DNA of 64,000 nt from Theobroma cacao. Its lineage: Eukaryota; Streptophyta; Magnoliopsida; Malvales; Malvaceae. A program made the position numbers and the translations under genes. Under the pieces are notes generated by a model that had not been told where the DNA came from, made no database searches, and was given only the letters and a program-made list of their open reading frames with translations. Position 1 is the stretch's first letter; every line of letters starts with the position of its first letter. This document shows positions 24,226-37,000 of this stretch, in pieces. The stretch is from NCBI RefSeq assembly GCF_000208745.1, contig NC_030850.1, positions 32,604,599 to 32,668,598 on the forward strand, given 5' to 3'.

Positions 24226-26468
24226 CTAATCATCTTCACTTTGATCACTGTATGAAACAAGACCTGTCTTAACAACATCAGGGGGATTATTGGTATCACC
24301 ATTAAGTGTGTTCACTGGATTTGGAGTTTTCAATGTATCAACATTAGGTGCTTTCATTGTGTTTGGCAGTTCTTGCTCCTGGTCAATTTTTGCCTTTTTT
24401 GCTTGTGGCTTGACTTTTATGATCATACCTAGAGGGCGAGCTGCTGGATTCTTCCTCCCAACTGATTTTTGTTCCTGCCAGCAGAAACAAGAAGGGTTAA
24501 CAAGCTGCTGAGAAGGCTAATAACTACGACACAATAAGGTTAAATAAAACTTGATTGGAGTCACGGCCTTCGACATTAGGGGCTTCACTGGGTGATCAAT
24601 ATATGATAAGAAAATTCAGGCAAAGTTGCAAAAGGCTACTAATCAACTTCAAGTCATAGAGAACAGAAAACAATGTTAACTGGATTTCATGGAAATGAAA
24701 CCTGGAAATTCATAGAAACTGATTACTCAACCATATGGCATCAAAGCTGTGTTAATTCTAAAGTAGAGTTCAGGTCCAAATATAACATTCATGAGATTAA
24801 GTACGAGCATGTTACTGGTTGATTTAAAACCAACCTGGTCGGCAGGGACAGGTGGTGTTTCTTTTAGTTCATGCACAATATTTGACTGTGCTGCCACTGC
24901 TGCCTGAAAAGAAAAACAAGACACTACTGTCTGAGATGAAATACAAATCAAGTAAACTATTCAGAAAATGCTTTTACAAAAATCCATATGGCTAACCTAA
25001 ACAAGCAACATAAGTATTCACACTTCTCAAGAAGATTTTTTTGGAAGACTATAGCTGTAGTTATAATCCCATATATGGTAACAGCACTCTGAAAAACTTA
25101 CACTACACGATGCAAGATTGTAATTATCTGAAGAATACAAGTTACACAATTTAACATCTTGAATAAAGAGTACAATAAATCTTGAGAATCCTTCAATCAA
25201 ATATCCTCATGAAATATTCAGTCTTTACGGACCTGAAAGGAAAATATACAGTCTTTAGGTGAGCACATGGATTTTAAAATCTAATGGTCAAACATCAGAG
25301 ATAATTGCAGGATTCTTCTGTTGAATATGATTGCTGTTTGAACTATAAAATCAACTCATCCTTAAGAATTGAATTTTAAATTGCAATCTTGTAAGTTTAA
25401 ATAATTGGTAATCTGGCAGTCCTATATGTGATCTTAGAACAAAACTATAAACTTCAAGACAAATTATCAAGGAGAAGGGACAGGTTGATCAGCTGAGTAC
25501 AACAAGATTGCAGATACTTAGTTTTTAATGCTTCTTCATAGTGACATTTGTGACTCAAGACAGGCTAGAAATTACTTGGAAACTTCGCAACTGTTCAGCT
25601 TCATCATCAGCCACTTGCTGTTCATATTCCCTTCTTGACTGCATTAACAAGAAAAATATCAGAAAATTAGAAAGCATAAGATATGGAAAGTGATCAGTTA
25701 TTCAGGAAGGCGCAGCACCAAATAGAAAAAAGAAAATTATGTTGTAACCCTTTAACAATTGGTGAATTAAAACTATGATTTTTCCGGCATTCAGCCGAAA
25801 CATCAAAATTAGAGGTCAATGCTACCAAAAGGAGAGAACAACAGTCAGCATTCATTGCAAAGGAAAAAACAAAAAAAATTATTGACATCAACAGCTTCCA
25901 TGGTATTTAATTAGACATCATTGCTAATATCAAATCAGTCCTCACCGTCTCCAAATTATCAAGAAACTCAGTTTCGTCTTCATCCAAGGCTTTGGGTGGC
26001 CCTGCAAACGAAGAAATTGTCTAAAGTTCTTGTTCTTAGCTACATTATCGAAACAATAGCAATTTGAAAAGTTAAGCACTCACTATGTTTGAACCGTTCA
26101 TTAAATTCTGCATCTTTCTTGTCTTTATTCTCCTTCAAAATCTGCAGTAAAAGGGTTTTTAAAAACAATAAAAGAAAATATACATTTTTTGAGCTCCATT
26201 GGAGGGTGGAAAAAACAAAAACCTCGTAAAGAGGCCTATCCCTTTGGGCAGTGCCATCTTCAATTCGTTCACCTCTTGTTCTTTTTGCTTCATCTAACTG
26301 CCATAGTTATCCACCCAGACCAAAATCAGAACCGAGAAATTAGATTTTAATCATAATCAAGGAATAAAAAAAATTAGGGTTTAGCATGAATGAGTGGTAA
26401 AATCAAATCACCTGTTGCTCCGAGACGAAGTTCATCAACTTTATTGAACTCGATGATTCGTCTGCCAT
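24226..26468 (-). CDS. FAM192A: FAM192A/PSME3IP1 (NIP30)-like nuclear protein
   Basis: Seven exons on the minus strand: 26412-26468, 26223-26297, 26084-26141, 25946-26001, 25576-25638, 24835-24903, 24226-24474; 208 aa, all in phase. The N-terminal NIP30 domain is clear: NFVSEQQLDEAKRTRGERIED, then RPLYEILKENKDKKDAEFNE, RFKHRPPKALDEDETEFLDN and SRREYEQQVADDEAEQLRSF. The C-terminal part has lysine patches (KVKPQAKKAKID) and ends in the acidic SYSDQSEDD. In animals the family member binds the proteasome activator PA28gamma in the nucleus; a plant role is not established, so function beyond nuclear protein is inference. The gene converges with the ABCB pseudogene, 331 bases away. Confidence 0.9.
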
Positions 26469-26690
26469 TACTTAACTTCGAGCTCCAACTCAAGAGAAAT
26501 TCAAGTCACTACACCTTCTAAAATTTACTTGAATTTTATTTTATTTATTTTCCTTTCGAAGCAGTGAGTTGCTACAAATCGAAATCTGTTTTTCGCTCCC
26601 AAACCTTCAATGATGTTTTTATTTGAAACGTGGCGAAACACTATAGGTGACGGAATTGACTTCCCTGATGTTGAAACCACATAATCGATT

Positions 26691-26730
26691 TTGGGCCCCC
26701 TGACATATATTGTTGGGCCTATTAAGCCCA
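26691..26730 (-). promoter_or_regulatory. cluster of TGGGCC/GCCCA (site II-type) elements upstream of the FAM192A-like gene
   Basis: TGGGCC at 26692-26697 and 26714-26719 and AGCCCA at 26725-26730 lie about 230-260 bases upstream of the ATG. Such site II motifs (TGGGCY) bind TCP factors in promoters of plant housekeeping genes; that they act here is inference. Confidence 0.5.
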
Positions 26731-29161
26731 AACGAATCTGGACCTTGGCGAAGCTTCTGTCGAGCTTGCTTGCCTTCCCTACGTTGCTGGCTTTTTTATA
26801 GAAACAAAAACGAATAAAACATTATTCCAACAAATACTAAGCAAAATTATCTTTTATAAACCTATACAAATAGATTTAAAGGATTATTATATGTTTATTA
26901 GACTATATATAAAAGGATTAATTAATATTAATAATTATTAAATTGACATGTAATAATTTTATAAATAGTGTTTATTTAAAAATATGTATCAATTTTTAAA
27001 AAATAAAACAAGAGTCGAATTGAATTTTTTAAATATAATTTTGATATATACACCATGAAATTGTTGATATGAAAATATAAAACTAATTTCATGAGTAAAT
27101 TATTATTCATTTTATATTATTTTGATAAATGCATAACAGACATTCTCAAATTATTTTACAGGAAAAAGAAAAACAATTTTCTTATAATTCCATTGGATTT
27201 AATGATAACTTTAAAAAAGAAAATATATAATAGTATTTGATACATTGGTCAAACAAATTAGTAGAGAGGTTGATTTAATGAACTAATAATTACTGGATAG
27301 ATAAAGATATTTAACTTATCAAACTAATTTTTGCTAGAGTTTTCCAGTTATATATTAGAGAGACAATGGCAAGTATTGAGGTAAAAAAACAAAAAAAAAA
27401 AAACAAATTGCTTTACAGTAAAGAGTTGTTTCGTATTTAGGATACTAGAGTGGTGCCCCTCTTCGCGTGGGTGTTGAATTGTTATTAAAATTAATTTTAA
27501 ATTATATTGTATTATAAATAAAAATAATAATAAAAGAAAAGTAATTTTAAATTTAAAAATATTAGAAGTAATAGTAATAATGATAAATTAAAGATAATTC
27601 TCTTAAAAATTCAATATTTTAAAAATATTTTTTGATGTCTTACTAAGCAACATTTTTTATTTAAATAAACTTTTTAAAAAACATTTGATTTGTTATATCT
27701 TAATATATTCTTATGTTGATATAATCATATTTTTTGAAGAACATGATTCTAATAGCAAAATAAAATTCATGTTTTGAAAATATAATATTTATAAAATAAT
27801 TATTGATAAGCTACATCATTTATACAATAAAATTATTAAAACAAAATGAATATTTTTTAAAAGTCAAAATTAAATGAATATTAATTACACTTATAAAAAT
27901 GTTTTTAGGTTTAATGATGAAATTTTCTAAATTATCTTAAATAATTACAACTTTCTTATCTTATGCTTTTAATTATTTTGAATTAATTCACCTTGTGAAA
28001 ATAATTTTGGGATCCTTCAATAATTTTGATAAGTCATTATTAATTTTATTCAATTAATTGTTCATTTTTTATTATTTATCAAAAAAAATGTTTCAGTTTT
28101 TATTCTTATCCTATTTTCATAATTTTAATTCACATATAAAAAAAAAGAAATTTCAAATAAAAAAAATTAACTAAACCTGAACTGGGTTGGACTTGGATGA
28201 ATCCAACCCACTTCCATTTTTTTTGTATCTTTCATAAAACCACATGATTTTAATTCTAACCTAACCCTAATTGCCAACCCTTGCCCATTTCTTCATTTTT
28301 GCTCTCTTCTTCTTCTTCCACTGGCACCAGCCAACCCCTTTCTCTAAACCCTCTGTCCATTACTTAGTCCCCAGCACCGTCGCCCTTGTTGGCTTAAGCC
28401 TTTCCGGCAGTGGCTTCCTCTTTCTTTCCCTTTCCTCGTTTCTTCTCTTCCCCTTCCTTCTACCGCCAGTTTCTTCTCTATCTAAAAAAGCCTAACCACC
28501 GTTCTCCTCCGGCAATTTGGGTTTTCTTTTAAAAGTCTTGCCTCAAATTTAAAACCCCATTTAAAATCCCTTTCCTTAAAGTTGGGCGTGGGCACCCTTT
28601 AAAAGCATTTTTCATTATTTTTGTTTGGCTCAATCAATAACAGTTTGTGTTTTCTAATCACACTGTAAGCTACCACGTGTTAAAATAAAAAAACTAAAAC
28701 GCGACAAACTGAGGAAGCCCCAAATAGATACCTGAAAAAGATGCGCTGCCTAATTTTCCTTGTCCGGCCCTTTATACGAGAAGGACACGAAGTGCTCGGC
28801 TCGCGTTTACGTGGCAACAAAAGGGCAAAGCATATTGCAGAGTGGCAGAAAAGAAAAGTTGAGCTGGCACAATCTGAGCCATCGTTATTTAGACGGTGTC
28901 ATCGCACCGCTGATATTAAAAAGAAACGCATGTCAAAGGCTCCTCAAAGCGTGGCAAACCGAAATCTTCACGAGCGCGCCACCGCCTAACGAAACCAACC
29001 TTCCACGTCAGATTTAGCTTTAAACCAACCACTCATAACCAGCCACGCATACTAGTTCCTTTCCTTCCTGGAAACTAAGACCGTTGTGGAATCGGTATTT
29101 GATCCTTCCCTTCTTATTTCTCTTGGCTGAACGGGAATTTGTAGCATCGGATTCATAGACC
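26731..29161. other. intergenic region upstream of DGAT3
   Basis: About 26800-28180 is very AT-rich and without coding sign, probably transposon debris. From about 28280 to 28500 the plus strand is strongly CT-rich. From about 28620 onward come the DGAT3 promoter and leader, including ACGT-core motifs (CACGTG at 28675, TTTACGTGGC at 28807, CACGTC at 29003). Short open frames here look like chance. Confidence 0.5.
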
Positions 29162-30621
29162 ATGGAGACCTCCGGCATCGTTTACAGGAGAGTTCCAAGG
29201 TTGGCGGGGATTAGAGTTGATTTTGGTGGTCGGTTTTCCAGGGAATTGAATCTTGGTGTTGGAGATTCCAGGGTTTCTGTTAGGCCCAGGAATTCTTGCG
29301 GGAAATTGAGTTGTCAGTTTTCTGATTCAGGGCATATTCAGTATTATGTATCGCCAAGGGCTGGTGCTGCCAAGAAGAAAGAGAAGGAAAAGAGCTGTGA
29401 GATTAAAAGAGTCAAGACGAAGTTGAAGTTTATTAAGAGATTGTCCAAAGACTTGTCTATGCTTCCTCGGATGGCTGACGGAGAGGATATTGGGATTGGA
29501 TTGATGGGTGAAGTTAAGACGACGATGATTTCTGTAAGAAATTAATTTGGCGTTTCTTTAGTTTTTTTTTGTTATTGTTTTGATCTGGTTCATAGCGTTT
29601 TGCCTGATATACATGTTCATAGTTGCTCTTAGCCCGTCGGTTTACAGCGAATATTGGTGCAGATAAACTATGATTCTTTGTTTTTATGGGAATTGAGAAA
29701 TATATCTAGTCTTACTTTTTCTTTTTTGGAATTAGGGTGTTTATGATATATTGGATTGAAAAACTTATGTGTCTTTTGTTCTTGCAGGAAGCAAGCGATG
29801 TTTTGCTGGCACAACTGCAACAGTTGAGATCAGAACAAAAAGAGTTGAAGGGAAAATTGAAAGAGGAACGAGCCCGGCTCAAAGCCACTCTGGAGAAATC
29901 AGAATCATCATCCTCCTCTGAGTCAAGTGACAGCGAATGTGGGAAGGTAGTTGACATGAAAAGGCTGAGAAGCAATGCTTTGAAACCATTACAAGACTTA
30001 GAAGCACCGAGTGACAATGCTTTGAAACGAACAGAAGACATGGAAGCAGCACCGACGGTGACTGAGGAAGGAACATTAGCTAACTCAGTTATGGAACTAG
30101 GAAACAAGCATCGAGCACTAGCAGACATGGAAGCACCAATGGTAACAGAGGAAGCAACATTAGCTAGCTCACTCATGGAACTGGAAAACTCAGATTCGAG
30201 CCCCCAAATTCGGATACAAGAACCTTGCTCTGGATTTGGTAGTGAATGTTGCAGTTCAAATGGCTTCAAGGATGATATAAGTAACAGAATTGTGGAAGGA
30301 GCATCGACCAAGAAGATTGAAATTTGCATGGGTGGCAAGTGTAAGAAGCTGGGAGCTGCTGCCTTGTTAGAAGAATTTGAGAGGAAGGTTGGTGCAGAGG
30401 GCACTGTTGTTGGGTGCAAATGCATGGGGAAGTGCAAGACCGCTCCAAATGTAAGGGTCTGTGACTCTCCAAGTGGAATTGAAGCAAGAAGCATTCAAGA
30501 CTCTATCAGAATTGGGATTAACCCTACATGCACTAGTGTTGGATTGCAAGACGTGGATCTGATTGTTGCAAATCTTTTGGGCAAAGGCATTGATGATGAA
30601 TGCCTGATGCTCTCTCCTTGA
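29162..30621 (+). CDS. DGAT3: diacylglycerol O-acyltransferase 3 (soluble type, [2Fe-2S] domain)
   Basis: Two exons, 29162-29533 and 29788-30621, GT-AG and in phase, 401 aa. DGAT3 is the soluble plant enzyme class that acylates diacylglycerol with acyl-CoA to form triacylglycerol; the Arabidopsis protein binds a [2Fe-2S] cluster in a thioredoxin-like ferredoxin fold. That fold is visible near the C-terminus: KIEICMGGKCKKLGAAALLE, then VVGCKCMGKCKTAPNVRVC, with candidate ligands Cys304, Cys309, Cys334/336 and Cys340. The N-terminus is basic and hydroxylated (YRRVPRL, GGRFSREL), consistent with a plastid transit peptide. The middle has a coiled-coil-like stretch (about 125-160: LQQLRSEQKELKGKLKEERA), a serine run and two imperfect repeats around VTEEGTLANS and VTEEATLASS. 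No membrane span is seen, as expected. A decayed copy of exon 1 lies at 16133-16417. Confidence 0.93.
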
Positions 30622-32049
30622 GTCTTTGGTCAATTTGTTTTCTTCTTTTATAGCAGTCACATATTTGAGTGAAAGTGTTTGAATAGGGGATAGAGTGTCT
30701 GTGATATTGGCATAGAAGTAACACCCCTGTTTCTAGGCTTTAGCTGATAATGTACATATAAATGTTTTATTTTTCATTTTTAAGGGAAATATTGATGCAT
30801 CAAGCATCCAAAATTATCCAAAACGTCAGTCTATCGAGATTGGTGCCAAATTTCATATTTAGCCTTCTTTCCTTCTTCGGTTAGGCTCCTCAAGTTTTAC
30901 ATCAGGGTCTCATGGGCCATGGCTCCGCTAAATTTTAATACTAGGTACTGCATTTTTTGGCGGTAAGCACTTTACCGATTCAAGTAGAAAGTTGGACTGG
31001 TGGAACTGAGTAAATGATGCCATAGAGCAGCTCAAGCTCAAGGCAGATAGATGAGATTGATATTTGATGGTGGCACATTCCACATCTTCACCAGTGACAA
31101 TGTTTTGACGGATAATCAAAACACATTTTTACCATGCCTTGATAAAATGGTAAACAAGCTTGCTTTATGAAATCTGTCTGAACTAAGGACAAACTAATTG
31201 CAACCACGTATCACTCAAACACTTAAGCTATGAATGAAAAATCAAATTAGCTTGAAAGCAGGTTAACTGCTAAAAAAATGCTGGCATTCATAGATTTATT
31301 GTCATAACTACAGGGATTGAGACCACAAACTCACAATGCCCCAGACACTAGCATGTCACACTACATTGGCCAAAGTTTCTTACAAACGCTTTTGCAGTTC
31401 TAAGAAGTAAGAAGCACTTATAACCACTTATTGCGCGGTGCTCCTTGCCAAATTTTTGGTTCTCTAAAAACTGTGAGAAGCCACATGCATCGGAAAAATG
31501 GCAAAACACAGATGTTATTCCATGGAAGGCTGCTCCAATCTTTATGACTACCTGCCCAACCGTAAATAGAAGAAAATTAAGATACATAATCTTCTGGATC
31601 AGAATAAGTTTCGTACAAATGTAAAAGCACACTTAAAACTCAAGTACATTTCACTATTATTTGATTGCGATGGCATGCGGAGTTACTAAATTACACCTTA
31701 AAAGGCATGAAATCAACAAATGCAACCATAATTCATCAAAGACTCCTGTTTAAGGGGCTACTGCATATAAAGCATAGTATATTCCACAGACCCGATTGTG
31801 TACCCATCAACTGCCCCAGCTCTCCTTTGTCCCTGTCCTTTCACCTCCCATGAATTTTGGTTCCTAGAACTATTAATGGATCAGCACCAGTAGTACACTT
31901 GTACATTCTAGAAATAACATAAAAATTATAGTATTACTGTCTATTAATCTACTTCCATTCCTACATTAGTATTGTGATATAAACAATAACGTTGCCAAGA
32001 AATTATTCTAAATGATTTGGCAAGTTAAATTGTTTAATAAGCAAGACAC
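30622..32049. other. intergenic region downstream of DGAT3
   Basis: Begins with the DGAT3 3' untranslated region. Open frames on both strands are short and unlike any family I know. No RNA gene or clear repeat was seen. Confidence 0.5.
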
Positions 32050-32418
32050 TAACACCATATTTGGTAGGAGTGAGAGATGAAGGAAGAAAGGTAATGGAGG
32101 AAAAACAATATTTCTTTACTTCCTTTCCTTCAATTGGCAGGAAGGACATAGGAAGGTGAAAGGAAAATAGATAATTTTGCACATTTCCTTTCCCTTCAAA
32201 TCTGATCTTCCAAAAGTGAAACGAAAACACTTCTTTCTACTTAAGTCAATCATTTTATTCAAAATTTTATCCCTAATCTCTTTATTTCCCTCCATTTTTC
32301 CATCCTTCACAACAAACACAAGAAAGACAAAACAACTTTCCTTTCTCTCCTTCATTTTTTTTCCTTCACCTTTTTCTCTTCCCTCTGTTTTCTTTCCTTC
32401 TAACCAAGTATAGTGTAA
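32050..32418. mobile_element. Tourist-like (PIF/Harbinger) MITE
   Basis: Terminal inverted repeats CACCATATTTGGT at 32053-32065 and, inverted, CACTATACTTGGT (ACCAAGTATAGTG on the plus strand, 32403-32415) differ at two of 13 positions. They are flanked by an identical TAA at 32050-32052 and 32416-32418, the 3-bp target duplication typical of PIF/Harbinger. The 363-base interior encodes nothing: the left part is purine-rich and the right part pyrimidine-rich, so the element could fold into a long hairpin. It lies about 290 bases beyond the stop codon of the LCD gene. Confidence 0.75.
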
Positions 32419-32706
32419 GTTTCATCATGATGCAATTAAACTCACAATCAGAATAATTGATCCAATATACAACATTGAAGAAAAATTGTTCTTCCCTAGC
32501 AATAAACTCAGCATAGAATTCTCTTTCTACTGGAACAAAGAAATTACTACAAGAACTACCAACTGGGTCTTAAGTTTCAAAATTATATGTTTCCATTGAA
32601 GATAAAAGGGCAACAACAATCAGCTTAAACAAACAAGTAATGCTTCTTAACAGAAAACACTGCATACAAAAATCCGACAGGCAACAAAGTCAAAAGTCAT
32701 ACCTCT

Positions 32707-34062
32707 TCATTCAATCAAAAGCATTTTGCAAGCTTTCCCATCATCAACTAACTGATTAATAGCATCCCTAAATTTCTCATAATCCTGCAACGTATTATAA
32801 ACCTGATGAGAAATTCTAGCATATCCTGTAATAAACCCATCCTTATCCCTAACTCCCTCCTCCCCATCCTTCACAGCCTGATAAAAAATTGGAACTTCAA
32901 CCTCATAACAATCCCGTAAATGTGACCTCAGCCTCAAGGCATCCTCCTCACTATTAAGACACAACCTTGAAGGCAAACCAACCATAATCATCCCTGCACA
33001 CATCTCTGGAGGCGACCCTAGATTTGTCCCCCAAGACTCTGCCAACATCTTTCCCATTTTCACCACTTCCTCATGGTTCCTCTTCATTATCCCCTCAATC
33101 CCTCCTTCAAACCGGTTGACAAACTCCAAAACTGCAGAAACCACCAACTGAGAACTATAATCCCTCGTCCCAATCCAGGCGCTTTCTATTGGCAATCCAT
33201 TTCCATACTCATGTGAAACAACAGGGTGATGCATATCAGATGATAAATTAGACTTTTTACAATATAAAAATGCTACCGAAGGCGGGCAAAAAAACCATTT
33301 ATGTAAATTACTAACATAAAAATCAGCTCCAACTTCTTTAACATCTACTTTCACGCTCCCAATCGCATGAGCCGCATCTACAAAAACCTGCTCCACTCCT
33401 TCCGCTCTACAAATCCTAACTAATTCTTTTACAGGAATAACAACCGATGGCATTGATGTAATATGGTCGATAATAGCTAACCTTATCTTTCTACCGTTAG
33501 ATTTGCCTTTCTCGATTGATTTTTTGAATTCCGAAATGATTTCTTCCTCAGAATTTACCGGGAATGGTAACCGTACCTCGGTGATGGAGCCACCGGCACG
33601 CGTGACATACGCTTGAATTGATTTTTTAACGGCTTGGAATGCGCAGTGGAGCATTAAAACAGTGTCATTTTTCTGAAACTTTCCTTCGGCAAAACTACGG
33701 CCGATCTGTTGGAGGACGATGGCGGCGGCGGTTGTGGCGTTGTCCACGAGGGAAACCTCGTCGACGTAGTCGGCGTTGATGAGGTCCTTAATGATTTTTC
33801 GCGACGCCGTTATTCTGTTACGAAGGGTATTAAAGTAAAAACCATCAGGTTGTCGGAGGTACTGGAGCTGCCACTGGCGTTGAGCCTCAAGAACCGAACC
33901 GGGGCAGCTACCGAAACTCCCGTTGTTGATTCGAGCGACACCTGGCTGGTGGTGGGAGAACTCGTCTCGGATTTCGGATTCCGATATAAACTTGGAGGAA
34001 ATTTTGGGTTTTTTAGAGTTTCGGTGATTCGACTCCCCGTTTCGAGGGTCTTCGTGCTCCAT
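32707..34062 (-). CDS. LCD: L-cysteine desulfhydrase-type PLP enzyme (aminotransferase class V fold)
   Basis: A single uninterrupted reading frame of 451 aa. It resembles Arabidopsis L-cysteine desulfhydrase (At3g62130), which breaks cysteine into hydrogen sulfide, ammonia and pyruvate. Visible class V features: INNGSFGSCP near 45-54 (substrate loop), SLVDNATTAAA (104-114), AIIDHITSMPS (196-206), the cofactor Asp in VFVDAAHAIG (Asp229, His232) and the Schiff-base lysine in SNLHKW (Lys255). The N-terminus (NHRNSKKPKISSK) is polar and basic with no strong transit peptide, so the location is uncertain. The usual start is kept: the ATG at 34062 is followed directly by the family's N-terminal region. 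It is divergent from SEC23, with 3.6 kb between. The fold is certain; the substrate rests on similarity. Confidence 0.92.
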   Translation of the reverse strand: MEHEDPRNGESNHRNSKKPKISSKFISESEIRDEFSHHQPGVARINNGSFGSCPGSVLEAQRQWQLQYLRQPDGFYFNTLRNRITASRKIIKDLINADYVDEVSLVDNATTAAAIVLQQIGRSFAEGKFQKNDTVLMLHCAFQAVKKSIQAYVTRAGGSITEVRLPFPVNSEEEIISEFKKSIEKGKSNGRKIRLAIIDHITSMPSVVIPVKELVRICRAEGVEQVFVDAAHAIGSVKVDVKEVGADFYVSNLHKWFFCPPSVAFLYCKKSNLSSDMHHPVVSHEYGNGLPIESAWIGTRDYSSQLVVSAVLEFVNRFEGGIEGIMKRNHEEVVKMGKMLAESWGTNLGSPPEMCAGMIMVGLPSRLCLNSEEDALRLRSHLRDCYEVEVPIFYQAVKDGEEGVRDKDGFITGYARISHQVYNTLQDYEKFRDAINQLVDDGKACKMLLIE

Positions 34063-37000
34063 GGGCCGAGATAGGAAGCGAACGGAAGATAATGAAAGGG
34101 GATTAGGGTTTCGTTAGGAAAATGGGCATGACTTTTTGGAACTTGACAGAGCTCACACAGTACGAACTCAGAGTTTCTAATTTAACAGTTTTTTTCTTTT
34201 TCTTTTTCTTTTGCCCCTTTCCCCTTTTTCTGCCTTTGTTTTTACTTACGATCAAAGGTTATCGCATACAGGGCAAGAGTTGGACTGGGAATGAAATGTG
34301 TCGCCATCGGCTGCTTATATAGACGAGACATAAAGAATCAGCGGCTTGAAACAATTTTATAAACATGGTCCTTAGATTACGGGAACATCCTTGTTAGGAA
34401 TGTAAAAACAGGAGTGCACATCCCGGGTCATGTTAGCTATTTTCTCACCGCACATGTTGGCAAGCCTGATATGCCTCTCTTGTTCCCTTTCTTTTCACTT
34501 TTCCTTATTGACTTGTACCGATTTTATTGTCATTTGGTTGGAATTTTTCATCTCCTTCCTTCTTTTCTCTTTATTTTCGGTTTTGATTCCTGCCAGGCTC
34601 CAAGTTGGTGATGGATGGGTCCAAAAAACCAATTCATAGTGGAGGTGATGATCAGAGCTCTTTAGTCAAGAGACTATTTGTGGTTTTTAGATAGGCAACC
34701 ATTGATGGTTCTGTAGTGAAGCACGTAACGTCAATGATTTCTTTTTTCTTTTTCAGTGCTTTCATGGCATGTGTTGAGATTTTGATTCAATTCTGAAATA
34801 CGTTATTCATTTAACTCAAATCAATCTAAAATCAACCAATACTATTAAAGTTCTTGAAGTTACATAATAGTAACGAAAATAAGAAAAGAAAAACGCTTGA
34901 GAGAAAAGAGTATTTACTTTTAATGATGTGTTTAACAAATGAATATAAAGAGTACTTACAGACTTGTTAGCTCCTTAACCTAGCTTATTTACAATTTAAA
35001 ATCAAAATAAATGGTGAAAAACAATCAAATTGAAATGTTTACTTTATTTACATTTAAATTTAAAATTACATCAATTTATCTACATTTTTCAAAAGAGTGT
35101 GCAGACGCTTTTACCACTTGGTGCAGGCCAACCGGCTGGCCTATTTAGGCTACTAACTTGCCTAGGCTACTAGCATGTTGGCTTGCTTGGTTTGTTAGTC
35201 TACTTGGGCTGCTAACCAGTCAGTCCATGACACCTTCTTCCACTTAATTTAGCAACGCTTTTGTTGCTAGCAGACGAACGTCTTTATGTTGTGCACTGCC
35301 ACATTGCGTGCTCTCATCTCACATGATTTTGCCTCGAATGACCTTGCTCGGTGCACTTCTAGCTTAGGCTCTTTCGCGCTGCATGTTGCCTCAACGTACT
35401 TCTGCTTCGAACACCTTACCTCGCACACTATCTCGTCGCATGTTGATCCCTCAAGTGTCACTATTTTGACACTGTTGTCATACACACTTCTCTCATATGC
35501 GCTATCTCTTTTGACACTTTTTGCAGCCAATCCATAATTGCCTCGAGCTCTTAGTCTCACGAGTTCTCAATAGTTTCGCACTGAAATCGTGAGCCTCTTG
35601 GTTCGATTATGGTGGTCTTGTCGCCATTGACCTTGGTATCTCTTGAGCCCTACGACACTTTGTAGTTGCTCTTCTTGGTACAACATGATGTCATCCAATT
35701 TCAGTGTATCTCAAGACTCTTTTGGTCATAGATGGTCGCATTCCCCGCCACAACACTGGCTCTTCCTTCAAGCTATCTAGGCTTCCTAATGGTTTTTTTT
35801 TTTCCTATGCAACATTTTACTCTTTTATTGTGATTGCTTTTCAAGTCTTTCTACACAGTAGGCACAACCTATGTTTGCCTAGATCTTATTTGTCCAACAA
35901 GATAACCACGAGCTTATTACGCTTAGGTAATCCCTCATCCAATGTGGTCTCTTGCACAAGAAACATTTGGTCGACTTTCTTTCCTCACCTTTCCACTTGG
36001 CGGCTACCTTGGTCTAGTGGCATATCAACTTTTCTTCAACCTCTTCTTTTGACACACTATCTTTTTCTCCCTCATCGTTATCCTTCTCCTTGGGTTGAGA
36101 TAAATGGAACTTTACTAGACCCTCGACTATCGATATAACTCATGTCAAGTGTTCCACGCCTTAAAACTAAAACTCTTGCTTTGTTTATCGCTTCAACTCA
36201 TCCATAATGAAACTTGTTCACGAGTAAAAAGAAAAAAAAGGAAAGATAAAATAAAAAAGGTAAAAAAAAAACACTTATATTTCAAAAAAAATAAAGAAAC
36301 AGTTAACTTTCACTATTTACATGGATGAATGTAAGAATTATATATTTTTCTCATGTTGGGGCAAAAATTCCTGCATAATTCTACTATCCTAAGGGCTTTA
36401 GGAGGTTGGGAAGAGGAACTTGCTTGTGACAGTTCTCACTCTTTTCTAAAGCTACCTTGGACAGTTTACATACTTTACATTTAGAAAGAGCGTTATCCTA
36501 GGAAGCATACCGTGAAGCAAAATCCCCAGATGTTATTTTGCAACAATTGGTAACAGACATTATTATTAGATTTACTACTGTCTCTCTTGTACTGTCATTG
36601 ATTTTTATAGAAAGTAACCTCTGAACCAGTCTGTTTAACTAGCTAGGTGCTATTTCTGGAATATCCGAGCTTGTACTCTCCTGGTAGTAGTAGGTTTATT
36701 CTGTAAAAAATTTGATTATAAAAAAAAAAAGAAAATCAGAGGCCCAAATAATTTGACACGTAGGACACTCAACGGCAACGTTTCGACAAGAACACGTCAT
36801 AGGTCGTGCTGCCAACAGCATTAGACCAATCAAAGGAATCGATCGATCCAGCAGTGCGAAAAACATTGCCATGGGTGGGGTGGGCGCGTCAATGGTTACT
36901 AATTACCAAGCATAATACACCAAAGAGACAATGGGCTCTTCTGGGGGTTGCCTCGCGTCGCCCGTTTCGTAAGCCTAACCATAACCCAACACACAGACGA

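Noticed and set aside
28271..28989. Hydrophobic and basic open frames upstream of DGAT3
   Set aside because: The sequence is CT-rich or leader-like and the frames have no recognisable domain or splice partners.
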